From: Blastocystis hominis
Taxonomy: Eukaryota; Sar; Bigyra; Opalinata; Blastocystidae
Reading direction: 5' to 3'
Assembly (NCBI RefSeq): GCF_000151665.1
Contig: NW_013171826.1
Coordinates: 126,501-190,500, forward strand
DNA: 64,000 bases
Each line of letters opens with the position of its first letter. Position 1 is the first letter of the stretch. Of this stretch, positions 63,005 to 64,000 are shown piece after piece. The position numbers and the translations under genes are program-made. The notes beneath the pieces were generated by a model. The model saw nothing but the letters and a program-made list of their open reading frames with translations, was not told where the DNA came from and did not search any database.

Positions 63005-64000
63005 ATGGCAGCCAATCAGACGAAATTGAATCTTATTATGAGTTATATTGCTGTCTTTATGGACGTTTTGGGTTATGCTTTGATAACTCCCATCCTTCCA
63101 TTTCTTTGCAGTCAGATGAATGCGTCTGATATTGAAGAAGGGTTGATATTCTCTGGATACTCCGTAACTCAGGCTATGAGTACTTTCTGAGCAATGGTCT
63201 TAAGTTAGGTCTTGCTATTATGGGAATTGGGAGCGATTATTATGGACGGAAGGTATTTTTCATTTTGTCCTTGCTCGGTTCTTTCTTGGGTATCATTATG
63301 CTATTTTGATGAGCATAGGTGCCATCTTTCAAGGCATGTCAAAGCGTGTTTGGGATTTAATTTTGTGGAGGTGTATTACCGGTTTGTTTGCTGGAAGTCC
63401 TATTGTGACTCAAGCGTAAGATCCTCTAACCTTTTCATATATATATATAGATTGATCGCTGACTGTAGCTCGACTGAAAATCGGAATAAGTATCTCACCA
63501 TTTTGGAAGCTGTGATTTCTGCCGCTTCAGTGCTGGGTCCTGCGCTGGGTGGTATTTTGGGCCAATATAGCTACTCCCTTCCTCTGTACTTTGCTGGTTG
63601 TGTTGCTGGAGTAGCAATGCTCTTTTCATTTTTCTTCTTGCAAGAGACAAACAAGGACGTGAGGGACATCAAAGTTCTGAAAAAGCGAATGAAGCATCAG
63701 AGCGAGGGTACTTGAGCGTATCTCTTCTTATCCGCAGAAGAAAAAGCCAAGACGCAAGTTACGATCCAGGAAAAGATCGACGAGATCAGCCAGCGTCGCA
63801 AAAGCATCCACGTTCGTCCGACCAAACTCATGATTCTCTGCTTCCTCGTCGAGTTCTGCAATCGCTGGGCGCTCAACGCGATCAATACTCGCTACGGAAC
63901 GTATCTGCTTGACACTTTCCAAGTCAGCTCGACAACGTTCTCGTACATTCTGTGTGCTCAAAGTGCTTGGGTGTGCGTCCAACAAGCCTTCATTTATGGC
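63005..64000 (+). CDS. MFS transporter, N-terminal part (runs off the window)
   Basis: ATG 63005, introns of 29, 29, 35 and 30 nt. Helix 1 contains MDVLGYALITPILPFL; motif A appears as GSDYYGRK after helix 2; helices continue through VLGPALGGILGQYSY with the motif-C-like GPxxGG. A cytosolic loop (EEKAKTQVTIQEKIDE) leads into the second half, cut at base 64000. Motif order resembles the TetA/MFSD-like drug:H+ antiporter group. Substrate unknown. Confidence 0.8.

Overview
This is nuclear DNA of a compact eukaryote, and the combination of features points to the gut stramenopile Blastocystis. Almost every intron I could place is only about 25-40 nt (most 29-33 nt), GT..AG, with a TAG or CAG acceptor. 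Genes lie a few to a few tens of bases apart on both strands. Gene after gene ends at or just before the octamer TGTTTGTT (or a one-base variant), the 3'-end signal known from Blastocystis, where polyadenylation supplies part of the stop codon in a minority of mRNAs. The subtype cannot be told from the sequence alone.

Layout, left to right. 1-7.4 kb: C-terminus of a SWR1/SRCAP remodeller, an unrecognised gene, a membrane-anchored acyl-CoA-binding/ankyrin protein, a SETD9-like SET protein, an FLZ-type zinc finger, YVH1/DUSP12 phosphatase and a small mitochondrial-looking protein. 7.8-18.1 kb: ribosomal eL6, mevalonate diphosphate decarboxylase, a GRIP-domain golgin with a large coiled-coil repeat, and a five-BRCT TopBP1-like protein. 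18.2-26.2 kb: a small membrane protein, a tRNA-like element, a 3-ketosteroid reductase-like SDR, UFSP2, U11/U12-48K, a PRL phosphatase, ribosomal eS1 and an NR2C2AP-like protein. 26.2-36.7 kb: a glycosyltransferase-like protein, a second BRCT protein, a PA-TM-RING ligase, mitoferrin, an ER CS-domain protein, eIF5A, SNU13 and VDAC. 37-44 kb: a Pro/Ala-rich repeat protein, a PHD/ePHD protein and the PRP16 helicase. 44-54 kb: UFC1, an unrecognised gene, two membrane proteins, the oxoglutarate carrier, SFT2, ubiquitin-like/eS30, CCDC130, BUD32 and WRAP73. 54-64 kb: an LRR protein, a membrane protein, NUP98, a ubiquitin-like-domain protein, a CENP-B/pogo-like HTH protein, an SLC35-type transporter, a Cys-rich protein and the start of an MFS transporter.

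The unifying signal is at the 3' ends. In about ten genes the reading frame has no genomic stop where homologues end; instead a T in codon position 1 lies exactly 4 nt before TGTTTGT(T), so cleavage after it plus poly(A) makes TAA. The best cases are BUD32 (ends ...RGRKRLAFG as its human homologue ends ...RGRKRSMVG), the PRL phosphatase (exposes a CCIV CaaX box) and an unrecognised gene at 44.6-45.9 kb that would otherwise read in frame into the next gene.

Functional themes: two UFMylation genes (UFC1, UFSP2), several pre-mRNA splicing genes (PRP16, SNU13, CCDC130, U11/U12-48K), Golgi/ER trafficking (golgin, SFT2), mitochondrial transport (VDAC, mitoferrin, oxoglutarate carrier) and DNA-damage BRCT proteins. 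Neighbours are not functionally clustered. Exon joins were made by eye on reading frame, intron length and homology; a few boundaries are unresolved and flagged.
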